This document shows positions 56,252 through 64,000 of a stretch of DNA of 64,000 nt, piece after piece. The translations under genes and the position numbers were made by a program. Numbering within the stretch: position 1 is the first letter of the stretch; every line of letters begins with the position of its first letter. The notes under the pieces are model-generated. The model was not told where the DNA came from, did no database searches, and saw nothing but the letters and a program-made list of their open reading frames with translations. Source of the stretch: Rufibacter sediminis (GTDB lineage: Bacteria > Bacteroidota > Bacteroidia > Cytophagales > Hymenobacteraceae); the NCBI RefSeq assembly GCF_014269285.1, contig NZ_JACOAF010000044.1:62001-126000 (forward strand). The letters run 5' to 3'.

Positions 56252-57751
56252 ATGATTGACTTAAAACAATTTGAAGTCTGGTTCATAACCGGAAGCCAGC
56301 ATCTATACGGCGAAGAAACCCTGAACCAGGTGGCTGCGCACTCCCAGGAAATAGTAAAAGGTTTAGACAGCGCCCCTCAGATTCCGGTGCGCGTGGTGTT
56401 CAAACCTACCGTGAAAACCACTGAGGAAATCTTCAAGGTGTGCCAGGAAGCGAACGTCGCCGAGAATTGTATTGGCGTGATCACCTGGATGCACACGTTC
56501 TCGCCCGCCAAAATGTGGATCAGAGGACTGACGGTCTTGCAGAAGCCGTTGCTGCACCTGCATACCCAGTTCAACCGCGACATTCCGTGGAATTCCATTG
56601 ACATGGATTTCATGAACCTGAACCAGAGCGCCCACGGTGACCGCGAGTTCGGGTTTATGGTGTCGCGCATGCGCATCAACCGCAAGGTAGTGGTAGGCCA
56701 CTGGCAAGACCCGGAGGTGATTGAGCAGATCAACGGCTGGTGCCGCGTGGCGGCCGGCTGGTATGACTGGCAAGGTGCCAAGTTTGTGCGTTTCGGGGAT
56801 AACATGCGCTATGTAGCCGTAACCGAGGGCGACAAAGTAGAGGCTGAGCTGAAATTCGGTTTCGCGGTGAACACCCACGGCATCGGGGATTTGGTGGCGG
56901 TGATCAACGAGGTTTCTGACCAGGCCATTGACCAACTGGTGCAGGAGTACGAGACCAAATACACCGTTGCCGATAACCTACTGGAGTCTGGAGAGCAACG
57001 TGCTTCTCTGCGGGAGGCGGCTAAAATTGAGATTGGTTTAAGGACCTTTTTGGAAAACGGGGGCTATAAAGGTTTCTCCGACACCTTTGAAGATTTACAC
57101 GGCATGGTACAGTTGCCGGGTATTGCCGTGCAGCGCCTGATGGCCGATGGCTACGGGTTTGCCGGCGAAGGCGACTGGAAAACAGCCGCGCTGGTACGCG
57201 CCATGAAAGTGATGGGCAGCGGCTTGCCGGGTGCCAACGCCTTCATGGAGGACTATACCTACCACTTCGATCCGAATAATTCGTTGGTATTAGGTTCTCA
57301 CATGCTGGAGGTAGACGAGGCGCTGGCCTCTGACAAGCCTTCCTGCGAGATCCACCCGCTGGGCATTGGCGGCAAAGCCGATCCGGTGCGTCTGGTGTTC
57401 AACGTAGGGGCTGGTCCGGCCCTGAACGCCTCGGTGGTGGACATGGGCAACCGTTTCAGACTGATCGTGAACGAAGTGGAGGCCGTAGCACCGCAGAACG
57501 ATCTGCCAAACCTGCCCGTGGCCCGTGTGCTCTGGAAACCGCTCCCTGATATGAAAACCGGTTGTGCGGCCTGGATTCTGGCGGGAGGCGCGCACCATAC
57601 CTGCTATAGCCAGAACATTTCTTCAGAGCAATTGCAGGACTTCGCAGAAATGGCGGGAATTGAGTGTGTGGTCATCGGTAAAGATACCACCCTGAGCCAG
57701 CTGAAGAACGAGCTCCGCTGGAGTGAGGTGTACTACCAGAAAAACTCCTAA
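56252..57751 (+). CDS. araA: L-arabinose isomerase
   Basis: 499-aa cytoplasmic enzyme converting L-arabinose to L-ribulose, first step of the pathway. Family motifs: [17 protein letters not shown] at the N terminus, [25 protein letters not shown], and the C-terminal GGAHHTCYS with the metal-binding His residues. Length equals the bacterial norm (about 500 aa). 77 bases after araD; followed by a hairpin that separates it partly from the symporter gene. Confidence 0.97.
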   Translation: MIDLKQFEVWFITGSQHLYGEETLNQVAAHSQEIVKGLDSAPQIPVRVVFKPTVKTTEEIFKVCQEANVAENCIGVITWMHTFSPAKMWIRGLTVLQKPLLHLHTQFNRDIPWNSIDMDFMNLNQSAHGDREFGFMVSRMRINRKVVVGHWQDPEVIEQINGWCRVAAGWYDWQGAKFVRFGDNMRYVAVTEGDKVEAELKFGFAVNTHGIGDLVAVINEVSDQAIDQLVQEYETKYTVADNLLESGEQRASLREAAKIEIGLRTFLENGGYKGFSDTFEDLHGMVQLPGIAVQRLMADGYGFAGEGDWKTAALVRAMKVMGSGLPGANAFMEDYTYHFDPNNSLVLGSHMLEVDEALASDKPSCEIHPLGIGGKADPVRLVFNVGAGPALNASVVDMGNRFRLIVNEVEAVAPQNDLPNLPVARVLWKPLPDMKTGCAAWILAGGAHHTCYSQNISSEQLQDFAEMAGIECVVIGKDTTLSQLKNELRWSEVYYQKNS

Positions 57752-57756
57752 TTTCT

Positions 57757-57790
57757 AGGCCTCTTCGCTTGTTCCAGCGGAGAGGCCTTT
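57757..57790 (+). terminator. Intrinsic terminator between araA and the symporter gene
   Basis: AGGCCTCTTCGCT and AGCGGAGAGGCCT, 13-base arms with one G-U pair, then TTTTATTT. Probably lets only part of the araBDA transcripts reach the symporter. Confidence 0.75.
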
Positions 57791-57828
57791 TATTTCCTCC
57801 TTTCACCTCTTCCTGGGTTAACCTTTCT

Positions 57829-59526
57829 ATGAACAAATTTTCCTTTATTGACTATACCATCTTTATAGTCTACTTCATCATCGTATCTGGGTACGGCTAC
57901 TGGATCTACCGGAAAAAGAAAAACATTGAGTCAGACAGTAAAGACTACTTCCTAGCCGAAGGCTCCCTGACCTGGTGGGCCATTGGGGCGTCCCTGATTG
58001 CTTCCAATATCTCCGCCGAGCAGTTCATTGGCATGAGCGGGAACGGTTTTGTGGTGGGGGTGGCCGTGGCCGCCTACGAGTGGATCGCCGCCATCGCCCT
58101 CATCATTGTGGCCGTTTGGTTTATCCCGGTGTATTTGAAGAACAAAATCTTCACCATGCCGCAGTTCCTGCAGAACCGGTACAACCAGACCACTAGCTTG
58201 ATCATGGCTATTTTCTGGCTGTTCCTGTACGTGTTCGTGAACCTGACTTCGATCTTGTTCCTGGGTGCGTTGGCCATCAGTAACTTGGCCGGGGGCGAGA
58301 ACTTCCACCTGATCATGGTGTTACTGGCCGTCTTCGCGGTAATCATCACCCTGGGCGGGATGAAAGTAATTGGGTTTACGGACGTAATTCAGGTAACGGT
58401 GCTGATTCTGGGCGGTTTGGCTACTACGTACACGGCCTTGACTCTGGTGAGCAGTCACTTTGGGTTAGGCAATGACATGATTGCCGGTTTCAACAAACTG
58501 TTGCAGGACTCGCCAGACCACTTCCACATGGTGTTTGACAAACCCGGTCCGGGTGCCACCCAGGCCGAGATCAACAAATACCTGATGGTGCCGGGCATTG
58601 CCATGTATTTCGCCGGTATCTGGATTGTGAACCTGAATTACTGGGGCTGTAACCAGTACATCACCCAACGGGCACTTGGCGCCGATTTGCAGACCGCCCG
58701 TACCGGTATCCTGTTTGCCGGTATCCTGAAGCTGTTGATGCCCGTGATTGTGATGCTGCCGGGTATTGCTGCTTACGTGCTGTATAAAAACGGAGCCTTG
58801 CAGGAAGAAATGGCCCCCGGGGGGCACTTCAACGCCGATAACGCGTACTCGGCGATTCTGGGCTTTTTGCCTACGGGCATGAAAGGTTTGTCTCTGGCCG
58901 CCTTAACTGCTGCCATTGTGGCCTCTCTGGCCGGGAAAGCCAACAGTATCTCCACCATCTTCACCCTGGATATCTACAACAAGTACATCAACAAAGACGC
59001 CAGCGAGAAGAAACTTATCTGGGTGGGGAAACTCACCATTGTGGCCTCCATGCTGTTCTCCATCTTCCTGACTTGGGATGACTTGCTGGGCATTGGTGGC
59101 GAGGGCGGCTTCACCTTTATCCAGAAGTATACCGGCTTCATCAGCCCGGGCGTATTTGCGATGTTCCTTTTGGGCATGTTCTGGAAACGCACCACCGGAA
59201 CGGCGGCCATTGCCGGTCTGTTCACTGGTTTCATCCTGTCAGTGGTGTTCAACAATTACGCGCCTGCCTGGTTCGGGAACGAGACCTTGCTGTACACGGC
59301 GTACCCGAACGGCAAAGGCGGCTATGAGATTCCGTTCCTGATCTGTATGGGGCTTGCCTTCCTGTTCACCATGATTGTGATGATCCTGTTGAGCTTGGCC
59401 GGACCGAAAGTGAACCCCAAAGCCTTCGAGCTGGATACCACCATGTTCAAAGTGTCTAACTCCACACTGGGTTTGATTGTCATTACTTTATTACTGGTAA
59501 CGGCGCTGTACGTGCGGTTCTGGTAA
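57829..59526 (+). CDS. Sodium/solute symporter (SSS family), probable L-arabinose importer
   Basis: 565-aa inner-membrane transporter with about 13-14 helices. SSS family traits: YFLAEGSLTWWAIGASLIASNISAEQFIGMSG near the N terminus (unwound first core helix), LGGMKVIGFTDVIQ, and ALTAAIVASLAGKANSISTIFT. The SGLT-like sequence and its place after araBDA point to L-arabinose uptake; this is inferred from context. ATG 57829 (MNKFSFIDYTIFIVYF) fits the family; the frame from 57769 starts inside the terminator. Ends with its own terminator. Confidence 0.9.
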   Translation: MNKFSFIDYTIFIVYFIIVSGYGYWIYRKKKNIESDSKDYFLAEGSLTWWAIGASLIASNISAEQFIGMSGNGFVVGVAVAAYEWIAAIALIIVAVWFIPVYLKNKIFTMPQFLQNRYNQTTSLIMAIFWLFLYVFVNLTSILFLGALAISNLAGGENFHLIMVLLAVFAVIITLGGMKVIGFTDVIQVTVLILGGLATTYTALTLVSSHFGLGNDMIAGFNKLLQDSPDHFHMVFDKPGPGATQAEINKYLMVPGIAMYFAGIWIVNLNYWGCNQYITQRALGADLQTARTGILFAGILKLLMPVIVMLPGIAAYVLYKNGALQEEMAPGGHFNADNAYSAILGFLPTGMKGLSLAALTAAIVASLAGKANSISTIFTLDIYNKYINKDASEKKLIWVGKLTIVASMLFSIFLTWDDLLGIGGEGGFTFIQKYTGFISPGVFAMFLLGMFWKRTTGTAAIAGLFTGFILSVVFNNYAPAWFGNETLLYTAYPNGKGGYEIPFLICMGLAFLFTMIVMILLSLAGPKVNPKAFELDTTMFKVSNSTLGLIVITLLLVTALYVRFW

Positions 59527-59544
59527 AATAGGACATACTACCTG

Positions 59545-59586
59545 AAAACACGAAAGCGGACCCTAAAACGTCCGCTTTTGTGTTTT
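59545..59586 (+). terminator. Intrinsic terminator after the symporter gene
   Basis: AAAACACGAAAGCGGA and TCCGCTTTTGTGTTTT, 16-base arms with one G-U pair and a 10-base loop; 18 bases after the stop. Confidence 0.85.
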
Positions 59587-59687
59587 ACGGCCAATTTGCC
59601 GTACCTTTTCAACCCGGTGCGGCTCAAGGTAGCCGGAGGAGGTGGCTTTTGGTTTATCTGATGTTTTCAGTGCCATCCGCCTTCGGC

Positions 59688-59723
59688 GTTTTAGGCCTGT
59701 TTTTCAGAAATAGGGCTTGAAAC
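59688..59723. repeat. Interspersed palindromic repeat, copy 22
   Basis: GTTTTAGGCCTG and TAGGGCTTGAAAC arms, extended outside by CGGC/GCCG. The TTG that would open a longer exonuclease frame lies inside it. Confidence 0.65.
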
Positions 59724-59767
59724 GCCGCCTGAAACAGATCGGCGCGTGCGCCAGTATACTTGATCAA

Positions 59768-60478
59768 GTGAGAGATTACCTGCTGTTTATAGACATTGAA
59801 GCCTCGGGCCTGCCCAGGAATTGGGACGTGCCGTACGCTGAGGAGGGGAACTGGCCGCACACCGTGCAGGTGGCCTGGTTGGTCTATACCAAAGACGGGC
59901 AGTTGGTCAAAGCGCAGGACCATTACATTCAACCGCTGGACTTTGAGGTCAGTCCTTCGTCCATTGAGATCCATTCCCTCACCCCCGAGTTTCTTTTGGC
60001 GCATGGGCAGAGCCGGGAGGAGGTGTTATTGAAACTGCAGAAAGATCTAGAGCAGTACCAACCCATGGTGGTGGGGCACTTCATGCAGTTTGACTTCCAT
60101 GTGCTGAGCGCCGATTTTTACCGGGCGGGTTTACCCAGCCCTTTTGAAAACTTGCCGGTGTTCTGCACCATGGTGGCTTCCATGGAACTGACCCACTTGC
60201 CACGCAAAAAATACCTGCGACTGGGAGAACTGTACAGCAATCTGTTCCATACTTCCCTGGAGAATCAGCACAACGCTGTGGTAGATGCTCAGGCTACCGC
60301 CGAGAGCTATTTTGAGTTGCGCAAACGGCGGGTGATCACTCCCGCCTCTATTGCCGAGCAGCAAGAAAACCGATATTCTACGCAAAAGAACCCCCCAGTT
60401 AAACGCGCCTATCCGCTTTGGATAGCGGCCGCCCTGGGAGCTATCCTTTTCATTCTATTCCTTTTTTACTGGCTATGA
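59768..60478 (+). CDS. DnaQ-like 3'-5' exonuclease with C-terminal membrane anchor
   Basis: 236-aa protein of the DEDDh exonuclease superfamily: motif I LFIDIEASGLP (D9, E11), motif II VGHFMQFDFHVL, motif III HNAVVDAQATAE with the catalytic His and Asp. After about residue 205 there is a basic linker and a strongly hydrophobic C-terminal segment (LWIAAALGAILFILFLFYWL), so it is probably anchored in the inner membrane, unusual for such nucleases. GTG 59768 is preferred because it starts right before the first strand; the TTG at 59717 lies in a repeat. Its TGA overlaps the next gene's ATG (ATGA), showing translational coupling with the cNMP/CBS/DUF294 protein. Confidence 0.85.
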   Translation: MRDYLLFIDIEASGLPRNWDVPYAEEGNWPHTVQVAWLVYTKDGQLVKAQDHYIQPLDFEVSPSSIEIHSLTPEFLLAHGQSREEVLLKLQKDLEQYQPMVVGHFMQFDFHVLSADFYRAGLPSPFENLPVFCTMVASMELTHLPRKKYLRLGELYSNLFHTSLENQHNAVVDAQATAESYFELRKRRVITPASIAEQQENRYSTQKNPPVKRAYPLWIAAALGAILFILFLFYWL

Positions 60479-62382
60479 ACGACCGTCTGCAATTATTGAA
60501 AAGCGTAAAGCCGTTCCATCTGCTGAGCGATGATGTGCTGGCAGGAGTGGTAGACCTGTTGCAGGAGATTACCTATTCCAAAGACACGGTGATTTACCAC
60601 CAGGAGGCCACCAAACTGCGCGGCGTAGACATCATCGCCAAAGGCGAATATGAGTCGTTTTTCTATGACTTGGCCCAAAACAAACGGGTGCTGGAACACC
60701 ACCAGCGGGGCTATTGCTACGGCGGCATCTCCATGCTGCTCAACCGCAAGAAGTCGTTGCGGACGGTGATCGCCAAGAAAGGCACGGTGGTGTACTTTCT
60801 GCACCGCAGAGACTTTAGGGCGCTGGCCAAATCCAACGAAGGCTTCCTGCACCACTTCACCCAGGAGTTCGGGATCAGGATGCTGAACGAGGAGTTCGCG
60901 CACTTTGTGAAGCGGCCCACCTCGTTTGAGGAAAACTACATCGCCACTGATCAGCTGTACTCGCGCCGGATTGAAAGCGTGGAGTACCGTGACCTGGTCA
61001 CCTGCACCAGCACCACGCCCATCTACACCGCCGCCCGCATTATGGCCGATCACAAGACCAGCTGCATTTTCGTGAAGAACGAGGTGGGGCAGATTGCGGG
61101 CTATATCACCGATATTACCCTGCGCGATAACGTGGTGGCGGCCCAGGAAGACGTGCGCGGGCAGGTGAAGGAAATCATGGACAACCCCATTGTGTCCATC
61201 CGGAAAGACGCGTACGTGTATGAGGCCATTCTGCTCATGTTCCGGACCAAAACCCGCTATTTGCTCATTGAGGAAAACGGCCAGTACGTGGGCATGATCA
61301 GCCGCAGCAAGCTCCTGAGCGATCAGGCGCAGTCGCCGTTCGTGTTCATCCAGTCGGTGAAGCTGGCGCGTTCGGGCCATGAGCTGCGCGACAAATGGAA
61401 GCGGGTGCCCGAGATCGTGATGCAGCTGCTGCAGCGCGGCGCCAAGCCCGAGATCATCAACCAGGTCATCACTACCGTGGCCGATACCATCGCCCAGAAG
61501 GTCATAGAAGAGGTGATTGCCATCTGCGGACCGGCCCCGGCCAAGTTCGTGTTCATGGTGCTGGGCAGCGAGGGCCGCAAAGAGCAGACCCTCAAAACCG
61601 ACCAGGACAACGCCATCATCTACGAAGACAAAGCCAACGAGCAGCGTGAGCTGGTGCGGGACTATTTCCTGAAGTTCGCGGACATGGTCTCCGAAAAGCT
61701 GGACTACATTGGCTTCAGTTTCTGCACCGGCGGTTACATGGCCAAGAACCCCAAATGGACCCATTCGCTCTCGCACTGGAAACGGAACTACCACGAGTGG
61801 ATGCAGGAGATTGTGCCCGAGACCGCCATTCAGTTCTCCACGTTCTTTGACTGCCGCTTCATTTACGGCGATGGCGCCATCATGCAAGAGCTGGTGTCGT
61901 TTCTGGACGAGGAGCTGCAGAAGCCCATGCCGCGCCTGTTCTTCCACATGGCCAACAACGCGTTGCAGTATGAGCCGCCGCTCACGTTTTTCAAGAACAT
62001 CAGAACATTTACCGTGGGCTCGCAGCAGGTCTTTGACATCAAGAAAGCCATGACGCCCATCGTAGACCTGGTGCGCGTATACGCCCTGAAAAACCGCATC
62101 TTCAAAACCAATACCGGCGAGCGGATTGAGGCCCTGGCCGAAGTGGGCGTCTTCACCGAGAAGCAGTGCCAGGAACTCATGCAGTCCTACTATTACCTCA
62201 TGGGCCTCCGGCTGCGCAAACAGGCCACCCAGATCATGCAGGACAAAAGCGAACCCGACAATTACCTGGATCTCCAGAGCCTCACCAAGATTGAGCAGGT
62301 CACCCTCAAGGAGATTTTCAAGACCATTAGCGACTTCCAGCTAGGCATCAAGGTCCAGTTTACCAACAACCTGTTCGGGTAA
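60475..62382 (+). CDS. cNMP-binding/CBS/DUF294 nucleotidyltransferase-like signalling protein
   Basis: 635-aa cytoplasmic protein with a cyclic-nucleotide-binding-like domain (about 10-130), two CBS domains (about 165-290), a DUF294 nucleotidyltransferase-like domain with FMVLGSEGRKEQTLKTDQDN (GSxGR and the DxD metal site as in GlnD-type enzymes), and the DUF294 C-terminal substrate domain (about 470-620). The architecture is known in many bacteria beside a DnaQ-like exonuclease and sodium/solute symporters; the reaction is not established as far as I know. ATG 60475 overlaps the exonuclease stop; the frame is open further upstream inside that gene. Confidence 0.88.
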   Translation: MNDRLQLLKSVKPFHLLSDDVLAGVVDLLQEITYSKDTVIYHQEATKLRGVDIIAKGEYESFFYDLAQNKRVLEHHQRGYCYGGISMLLNRKKSLRTVIAKKGTVVYFLHRRDFRALAKSNEGFLHHFTQEFGIRMLNEEFAHFVKRPTSFEENYIATDQLYSRRIESVEYRDLVTCTSTTPIYTAARIMADHKTSCIFVKNEVGQIAGYITDITLRDNVVAAQEDVRGQVKEIMDNPIVSIRKDAYVYEAILLMFRTKTRYLLIEENGQYVGMISRSKLLSDQAQSPFVFIQSVKLARSGHELRDKWKRVPEIVMQLLQRGAKPEIINQVITTVADTIAQKVIEEVIAICGPAPAKFVFMVLGSEGRKEQTLKTDQDNAIIYEDKANEQRELVRDYFLKFADMVSEKLDYIGFSFCTGGYMAKNPKWTHSLSHWKRNYHEWMQEIVPETAIQFSTFFDCRFIYGDGAIMQELVSFLDEELQKPMPRLFFHMANNALQYEPPLTFFKNIRTFTVGSQQVFDIKKAMTPIVDLVRVYALKNRIFKTNTGERIEALAEVGVFTEKQCQELMQSYYYLMGLRLRKQATQIMQDKSEPDNYLDLQSLTKIEQVTLKEIFKTISDFQLGIKVQFTNNLFG

Positions 62383-62412
62383 AATCCCGGTATAGGTACA
62401 GAAAAGTGCTCG

Positions 62413-62454
62413 GCTGCTTTGGGCCTGTTTTGCTGAAAACAGGCCCAAAGCAGC
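62413..62454. repeat. Interspersed palindromic repeat, copy 23, after the DUF294 gene
   Basis: GCTGCTTTGGGCCTGTTTT and its exact complement (19-base arms) around GCTG; 30 bases after the stop, so it may act as terminator. Confidence 0.8.
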
Positions 62455-62496
62455 TGATCCCTTTTTAACTTTTGATTTCTTCTACTTCATTTTTTT

Positions 62497-62580
62497 GTCC
62501 TCCTGAAAGGATCTTCTGGGCGAACAGTAAAGCGGTTGTTTAAAGCCTTTTTAGTTCGCTCACAAGATCTTTCCAAGATG
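62497..62580. repeat. 84-bp inverted-repeat element, copy B
   Basis: Second copy of the element at 21600-21684: GTCCTCCTGAAAGGATCTT at the left, TAGTTCGC-N-CACAAGATC and AGATGACA at the right. Its arms have diverged more than those of copy A. Confidence 0.6.
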
Positions 62581-62627
62581 ACAAGTAGGAGAGGAGGAGG
62601 CGTATCAGAAAGCCTGGAAAGAAATGC

Positions 62628-62662
62628 GCTTTAGGCCCGTTTTCGTGAAACTAGGTCTAAAG
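62628..62662. repeat. Interspersed palindromic repeat, copy 24
   Basis: GCTTTAGGCCCG and TAGGTCTAAAG arms around TTTTCGTGAAAC. Confidence 0.6.
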
Positions 62663-62704
62663 TGGCGGCTTGCTAATTTCTTCATCCGTGAGCAGTCTCT
62701 GTCA

Positions 62705-62769
62705 CTATGGCGCGGAAGTTACTTCCGTGACTTGCATTCAATACGCACGGAAGTAAATCAGCGCCATAG
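62705..62769. repeat. Nested double inverted repeat
   Basis: Outer arms CTATGGCGC (62705-62713) and GCGCCATAG (62761-62769); inner arms TTACTTCCGTG (62719-62729) and CACGGAAGTAA (62746-62756). Both pairs are exact. A 65-bp hairpin element of unknown nature in the gap between the DUF294 and HAD genes, a 449-base stretch made almost wholly of four repeat elements. Confidence 0.6.
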
Positions 62770-62779
62770 AAAGAAATGC

Positions 62780-62815
62780 GTTTTGAAGCCGTTTTTCCAA
62801 AAGCAAGGCAAAAAC
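62780..62815. repeat. Interspersed palindromic repeat, copy 25 (degenerate)
   Basis: GTTTTGAAGCCG and AAGGCAAAAACG arms; 17 bases past the HAD gene's stop. Confidence 0.55.
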
Positions 62816-62831
62816 GGCTGATCGCTAATTC

Positions 62832-63512
62832 CTACTTTCCTTCTCCCGTGAGCAGGCGTTCCAACTGAGGATCTGTGTAGTCTGCCACAAACCCGATGAT
62901 GTTGGTGTACTGCGAGAACTCTTCCTTGCCGTGCATGGTGGTGATGACCAGGCAGTCCATGCCGGCGTTCTGGGCGGCTTCCACGCCTTTGGGCGCGTCT
63001 TCCAGCACTAGGCACTTTTTGGGGGCAACGGCTAGTGCCTCCGCAGATTTCAGAAACGTCTCGGGGTGCGGTTTGCTTTTGTCTACGTCATCGGCTGAGA
63101 CCAGGGCGTTGAAGTAGTGCCGGATGTTCAGGTTATCCACCACAAAGTCAATGTTGAACGTGATAGCGGCGGTGGCAATGGCCATCTGGATGTTCTGCTC
63201 TTTGGCTTTTGCTAGAAATGCGTCCAGGCCGTTGATCAGCTTCAGGTGCGAGAGGTATTCTTTCTGGTAGATTTTCTCCTTCTGGATGGAAAGCTGATCG
63301 GCTTCTTCCTGCGTGAACCGGTCTTCCCCGAAGAACCGGGCCAGCACCTCGCTGTTCTTGCCGTACATCTGGGCTTTCACCTCTTCTAAACTGAAGGAAC
63401 CCTGTAAGTCATTGTTCAGGATCTGGTGCCACGCTTTGGTGTGGTAGTCCATGTCGTCAATCATGGTGCCATTCATGTCAAACAGAAAGGCTTGGTAGGG
63501 GAGAGTAGTCAT
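62832..63512 (-). CDS. HAD-superfamily hydrolase, beta-phosphoglucomutase-like
   Basis: 227-aa HAD subfamily I protein with a helical cap after motif I. Motif I is FLFDMNGTMIDDM: nucleophile D12 is present but the second Asp of DxD, the usual acid/base, is Asn (N14). Motif II lies in IATAAITF, motif III lysine in DKSKPHPETFL, motif IV in CLVLEDAPKGVEAA. Relatives act as phosphosugar phosphatases or beta-phosphoglucomutases; the N14 change makes the reaction uncertain. ATG 63512 (MTTLPYQAFLFD) is used; the longer frame crosses the terminator of the upstream gene. Confidence 0.82.
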   Translation of the reverse strand: MTTLPYQAFLFDMNGTMIDDMDYHTKAWHQILNNDLQGSFSLEEVKAQMYGKNSEVLARFFGEDRFTQEEADQLSIQKEKIYQKEYLSHLKLINGLDAFLAKAKEQNIQMAIATAAITFNIDFVVDNLNIRHYFNALVSADDVDKSKPHPETFLKSAEALAVAPKKCLVLEDAPKGVEAAQNAGMDCLVITTMHGKEEFSQYTNIIGFVADYTDPQLERLLTGEGK

Positions 63513-63555
63513 GTAAATGAGATGTGTTAAGGTACATTGGGCATACGGAGGGAAC

Positions 63556-63581
63556 AAAAAAACGGGCTCTAGTAGAGCCCG
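63556..63581 (-). terminator. Intrinsic terminator of the transketolase-subunit gene
   Basis: CGGGCTCT and AGAGCCCG around AGT; on the minus strand the stem is followed by seven T. It lies 68 bases past the stop of the upstream minus-strand gene. Confidence 0.82.
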
Positions 63582-63648
63582 CCTTTCCCTTAATCCTTTT
63601 TTATTATCTGAACCGCGTGACAAGGCAAAACTGCCCCGCACCCGGTGT

Positions 63649-64000
63649 TTATTTCGCCAGCACTTTTTTGCGCTCCATTACTTTCTGCACGGCTTTGATG
63701 ATGTGCTCATCGTCCAGGCCGTATTTCTTCATGAGTTGCTCGGGCGTACCGCTCTCCCCGAACGAGTCGTTCACGGCCACATATTCCATAGGAAGCGGCG
63801 TGTTTTTAGCCAGTAGCTGCGCGATGCTGTCGCCCAGACCACCCAGACGGTTGTGCTCCTCGGCAGAAACCACACAACCCGTCTTGGCTACTGATTTTAG
63901 GATCGCTTCGTCGTCCAGTGGTTTGATAGTGTGAATGTTGATGATCTCCGCGGAGATGCCCATCTCGGCCAGTTTCTCACCGGCTTTAATGGCTTCCCAC
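63649..64000 (-). CDS. Transketolase C-terminal subunit (partial, continues beyond the window)
   Basis: The last 117 or so codons of a minus-strand gene; the frame is open to the window edge (WEAIKAGEKLAEMGISAEII). The sequence matches the transketolase C-terminal domain: INIHTIKPLDDEAILKSVAK, VVSAEEHNRLGGLGDSIAQLL, VNDSFGESGTPEQLMKKYGL. It is probably the B half of a split transketolase, or the end of a full-length enzyme. Transketolase would use the xylulose 5-phosphate from the arabinose pathway, though its adjacency may be chance. Confidence 0.87.
   Translation of the reverse strand, partial: WEAIKAGEKLAEMGISAEIINIHTIKPLDDEAILKSVAKTGCVVSAEEHNRLGGLGDSIAQLLAKNTPLPMEYVAVNDSFGESGTPEQLMKKYGLDDEHIIKAVQKVMERKKVLAK

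Noticed and set aside
57756-57828. Longer start for the symporter at 57769
   Set aside because: It begins inside the araA terminator hairpin; the ATG at 57829 matches the family N terminus.
60493-61947. A 484-codon open frame on the minus strand opposite the DUF294 gene
   Set aside because: It is a shadow of the G/C-rich third positions of the real gene; the translation is low-complexity (His, Leu, Val, Gly-rich) with no domain.

Overview
The window looks like chromosome from a Bacteroidota member of the order Cytophagales, most likely the family Hymenobacteraceae (Rufibacter/Pontibacter-like; this placement is inference). The reasons are a SusC/SusD pair inside a polysaccharide utilisation locus, several outer-membrane lipoproteins, promoters of the Bacteroidota type (TTG, 19-21 bases, TAnnTTTG), a molybdopterin-less short NuoG, and a Nudix-type AraR next to araBDA. 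Most genes have G/C-rich third codon positions; the susC-susD-GH43 stretch is clearly more AT-rich.

Layout. 1-9.2 kb: respiratory complex I, the end of what is probably nuoF followed by nuoG-H-I-J and, after a terminator and two palindromic repeats, nuoK-L-M-N; the cluster closes with a perfect 76-bp palindrome. 9.3-12.7 kb (minus): a DUF2625 gene broken by an amber codon, then an operon of alpha/beta hydrolase, LytS-type kinase and LytTR regulator. 13.0-14.8 kb: aspS (minus). 15.1-20.9 kb: an outer-membrane receptor, an unknown 218-aa protein, a largely empty AT-rich kilobase, a TPR protein and a small secreted protein. 21.0-24.6 kb: a SpoU-type RNA methyltransferase (minus) and mutS. 25.1-25.3 kb: tRNA-Gly(GCC) and tRNA-Leu(UAA). 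25.4-31.9 kb (minus): an HTTM-like membrane protein with a partner, a lipoprotein and a four-PAS histidine kinase. 32.3-33.1 kb: a sterol-desaturase family protein.

33.1-59.5 kb is one large L-arabinose/arabinan locus: GH43 and GH51 on the minus strand, diverging from susC-susD-GH43-GH127-GH51-GH97-GH43-galM, then araR-araB-araD-araA and a sodium/solute symporter. The logic is: an outer-membrane endo-arabinanase and SusCD capture and import oligosaccharides; periplasmic GH43, GH51, GH127 and GH97 enzymes remove alpha- and beta-linked L-arabinose; a mutarotase equilibrates the anomers; the symporter imports arabinose; AraA-AraB-AraD convert it to D-xylulose 5-phosphate; AraR controls the system. 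I find a 21-bp palindrome (TAANTGT-N7-ACANTTA-like) at the divergent GH51/susC promoters and again at the araB promoter, a good candidate for the AraR operator.

59.7-64 kb: a DnaQ-like exonuclease overlapping (ATGA) a cNMP/CBS/DUF294 protein, a HAD hydrolase with an Asp-to-Asn change in its first motif, and the 3' part of a transketolase subunit gene (both minus).

The whole window is peppered with one family of about 36-bp palindromic hairpins (at least 25 copies) whose arm sequences differ between copies but stay complementary within most copies. They sit between genes or run into gene ends, and are absent from the AT-rich susCD block. Three other small inverted-repeat elements are also present. 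No insertion sequence, transposase, prophage or CRISPR array was seen.
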